A stretch of 64,000 nucleotides of DNA from CAYMZZ01 sp964395095 (GTDB taxonomy: Bacteria; Bacteroidota; Bacteroidia; Chitinophagales; Chitinophagaceae): the NCBI GenBank assembly GCA_964395095.1, contig CAYMZZ010000004.1:248001-312000 (forward strand), given 5' to 3'. Made by a program: the position numbers and the translations under genes. Positions 62,429-64,000 of the stretch are shown piece after piece (the first letter of the stretch is position 1; every line of letters starts with the position of its first letter). Below the pieces are notes generated by a model. It was given only the letters and a program-made list of their open reading frames with translations, was not told where the DNA came from and made no database searches.

Positions 62429-64000
62429 ATGAGCGAAGCATTGCATGTACAACCCGGCACAGCGGTAGTACCCGAGGTTCATCACGATGAACATAACGGA
62501 CATGGTCACCATCACCAGTCCTTCGTATCGAAGTATGTCTTCAGCATGGACCATAAGACCATCGGTAAGCAGTTTCTGATTACCGGTATCATATGGGCTA
62601 TTATTGGAGGTCTGTTTTCGGTACTGTTTCGTTTGCAACTGGGTTACCCCGGCGAAGCGTTCCCCATTCTGGAAACCTTCTTTGGTGAGCGCGCAGCAGG
62701 TGGCCTTATCAAGCCCGAGTTCTACTATTCGCTGGTAACCATGCACGGTACCGTACTGGTATTTTTCGTGTTGACGGCCGGTTTGAGTGGAACCTTTGCG
62801 AACTTCCTGATTCCCCTGCAGATTGGCGCGCGCGACATGGCTTCGCCCTTCCTCAATATGCTCTCCTACTGGTTCTTCTTCCTCGCCAGTGTGGTGATGC
62901 TTTCTTCCCTGTTTGTACAAACAGGCCCCGCCAGTGGTGGCTGGACCATGTACCCGCCCCTGAGCGCCCTGGGCCAGGCAGGTGATGGATCCAAAATTGG
63001 TGCCGACCTCTGGCTGATCAGTATGGCGCTCTTTATCATTAGCTCCCTGCTGGGTGGCCTCAACTATATTTCCACGATTCTCAACATGCGTACCAAGGGT
63101 ATGAGCATGACCCGTATGCCACTCACCATCTGGGCCCTGTTCTTCACCGCCGTTCTGGGTGTGTTGTCGTTCCCCGTACTGTTGTCGGGCGCAATACTGC
63201 TGCTGTTCGATCGTAACCTGGGTACCAGCTTCTTCCTCAGCGATATCGTAATTAATGGTGAAGTATTACCCAACGAAGGCGGTAGCGCCATCCTTTACCA
63301 GCACTTGTTCTGGTTCCTCGGTCACCCGGAAGTATATATCATCCTGCTGCCCGCGATGGGAATGGTGTCTGAAATCATGTCGGTCAATAGTCGCAAACCC
63401 ATCTTCGGTTATATGGCCATGCTGGGTTCGCTGTTTGCGATCGCCATTCTCGCCTTCCTCGTTTGGGCGCACCACATGTTTGTAACCGGATTGAACCCCT
63501 TCCTCGGCTCGGTATTCGTACTGCTTACCCTGCTCATTGCGGTTCCTTCTGCCATCAAAGTATTTAACTGGCTTACTACCCTGTGGCGTGGTAATATCCG
63601 CTTTTCACCGGCTATGCTTTTCGCTATCGGTTTTGTAAGCCTGTTCATCTCCGGTGGTCTTACCGGTATCTTCCTCGGCAACTCCACCATCGATATTCAT
63701 CTGCACGATACCATGTTTGTAGTGGCCCACTTCCACATTGTGATGGGTGTGGCTTCCATGTTTGGTATGTATGCCGGTATTTATCACTGGTTCCCCAAAA
63801 TGTTTGGCCGATACCTGAACACCACGCTTGGTTATCTGCACTTCTGGGTTACCATGGTAGGTTCTTACCTCATCTTCTGGCCCATGCACTACCAGGGTCT
63901 GGCCGGTATTCCACGTCGCTACCTCGATAAATCGATGTGGCATTCCTTCAACCAGTTTGGTGATCTCGACAAGATGATTACGGTAGTGTCGATCGTGGTA
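62429..64000 (+). CDS. coxA: cytochrome c oxidase subunit I (5' part)
   Basis: The frame is open from ATG 62429 to the window edge, 524 codons, so the 3' end is missing. Heme and CuB ligands are present: His106 (heme a), His299 and Tyr303 in HPEVY, His348 and His349, His434 (heme a3) and His436 (heme a). The HPEVY Glu301 form indicates an A1-type oxidase with a D-channel-like glutamate. A His-rich N-terminus (HHDEHNGHGHHH) precedes the first span. It is cotranscribed with coxB, 41 bp apart. Confidence 0.95.
   Translation, partial: MSEALHVQPGTAVVPEVHHDEHNGHGHHHQSFVSKYVFSMDHKTIGKQFLITGIIWAIIGGLFSVLFRLQLGYPGEAFPILETFFGERAAGGLIKPEFYYSLVTMHGTVLVFFVLTAGLSGTFANFLIPLQIGARDMASPFLNMLSYWFFFLASVVMLSSLFVQTGPASGGWTMYPPLSALGQAGDGSKIGADLWLISMALFIISSLLGGLNYISTILNMRTKGMSMTRMPLTIWALFFTAVLGVLSFPVLLSGAILLLFDRNLGTSFFLSDIVINGEVLPNEGGSAILYQHLFWFLGHPEVYIILLPAMGMVSEIMSVNSRKPIFGYMAMLGSLFAIAILAFLVWAHHMFVTGLNPFLGSVFVLLTLLIAVPSAIKVFNWLTTLWRGNIRFSPAMLFAIGFVSLFISGGLTGIFLGNSTIDIHLHDTMFVVAHFHIVMGVASMFGMYAGIYHWFPKMFGRYLNTTLGYLHFWVTMVGSYLIFWPMHYQGLAGIPRRYLDKSMWHSFNQFGDLDKMITVVSIVV

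Overview
The window comes from a Bacteroidota chromosome, most likely Chitinophagales (Chitinophagaceae-like). The clues are an alternative complex III plus cytochrome oxidase cluster, a T9SS C-terminal sorting domain, a GLPGLI protein, an OMP_b-brl_3 TonB-type barrel, DUF6787, DUF4221 and DUF3817 proteins, and several start sites preceded by the Bacteroidota -7 motif TAnnTTTG. A run of 100 N at 51653-51752 marks a scaffold join, so the two sides may not be exactly adjacent.

Layout. 1-17.5 kb is chromosomal housekeeping and envelope DNA: an M16 peptidase pair (active plus degenerate), a PDZ aspartyl protease, mqnC of the futalosine menaquinone route, nagA, an OmpR-type two-component system, a GLPGLI protein, a lipoprotein phosphoesterase, a TonB-type barrel and two small lipoproteins. 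17.6-27.8 kb is an AT-richer accessory region: two SymE-like genes and a SymE remnant, a Bro-N antirepressor-like gene, a decayed partial copy of the TonB-type gene, a BglII-like restriction-modification pair, an XRE regulator, a Doc/Fic toxin with an extra C-terminal domain, an HhH-GPD glycosylase and unrecognised genes. 28.4-50.8 kb returns to envelope and exported functions: a TPR histidine kinase with a LuxR-type regulator, large unrecognised exported proteins, two serine beta-lactamase-like hydrolases, an SGNH hydrolase, a giant GloVer-repeat T9SS cargo, a DUF418 pseudogene and purN. 52.3-64 kb holds the respiratory operon actABCDEF followed by coxB and coxA; coxA runs off the window.

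Function. mqnC supplies menaquinone, the act complex oxidises menaquinol and passes electrons through heme c groups to the Cu/heme oxidase made by coxB and coxA. These genes therefore form one aerobic respiratory story at the two ends of the window.

The most unusual feature is the intergenic DNA. At least three families of repeats recur between genes: a composite inverted-repeat element with diverged but nearly constant-length (78-80 nt) loops, a palindromic family built from the word CGCAGAT, and short AT-rich or purine-rich tandem words that begin right at stop codons, even inside the respiratory operon. The other points worth a second look are the SymE start-codon hairpin present in two copies, a perfect 12-bp inverted repeat between symE-like gene 2 and the XRE gene, and the nucleotidyltransferase / mini-ORF / purN overlap chain. 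I found no CRISPR array, rRNA or tRNA and no intact transposase.
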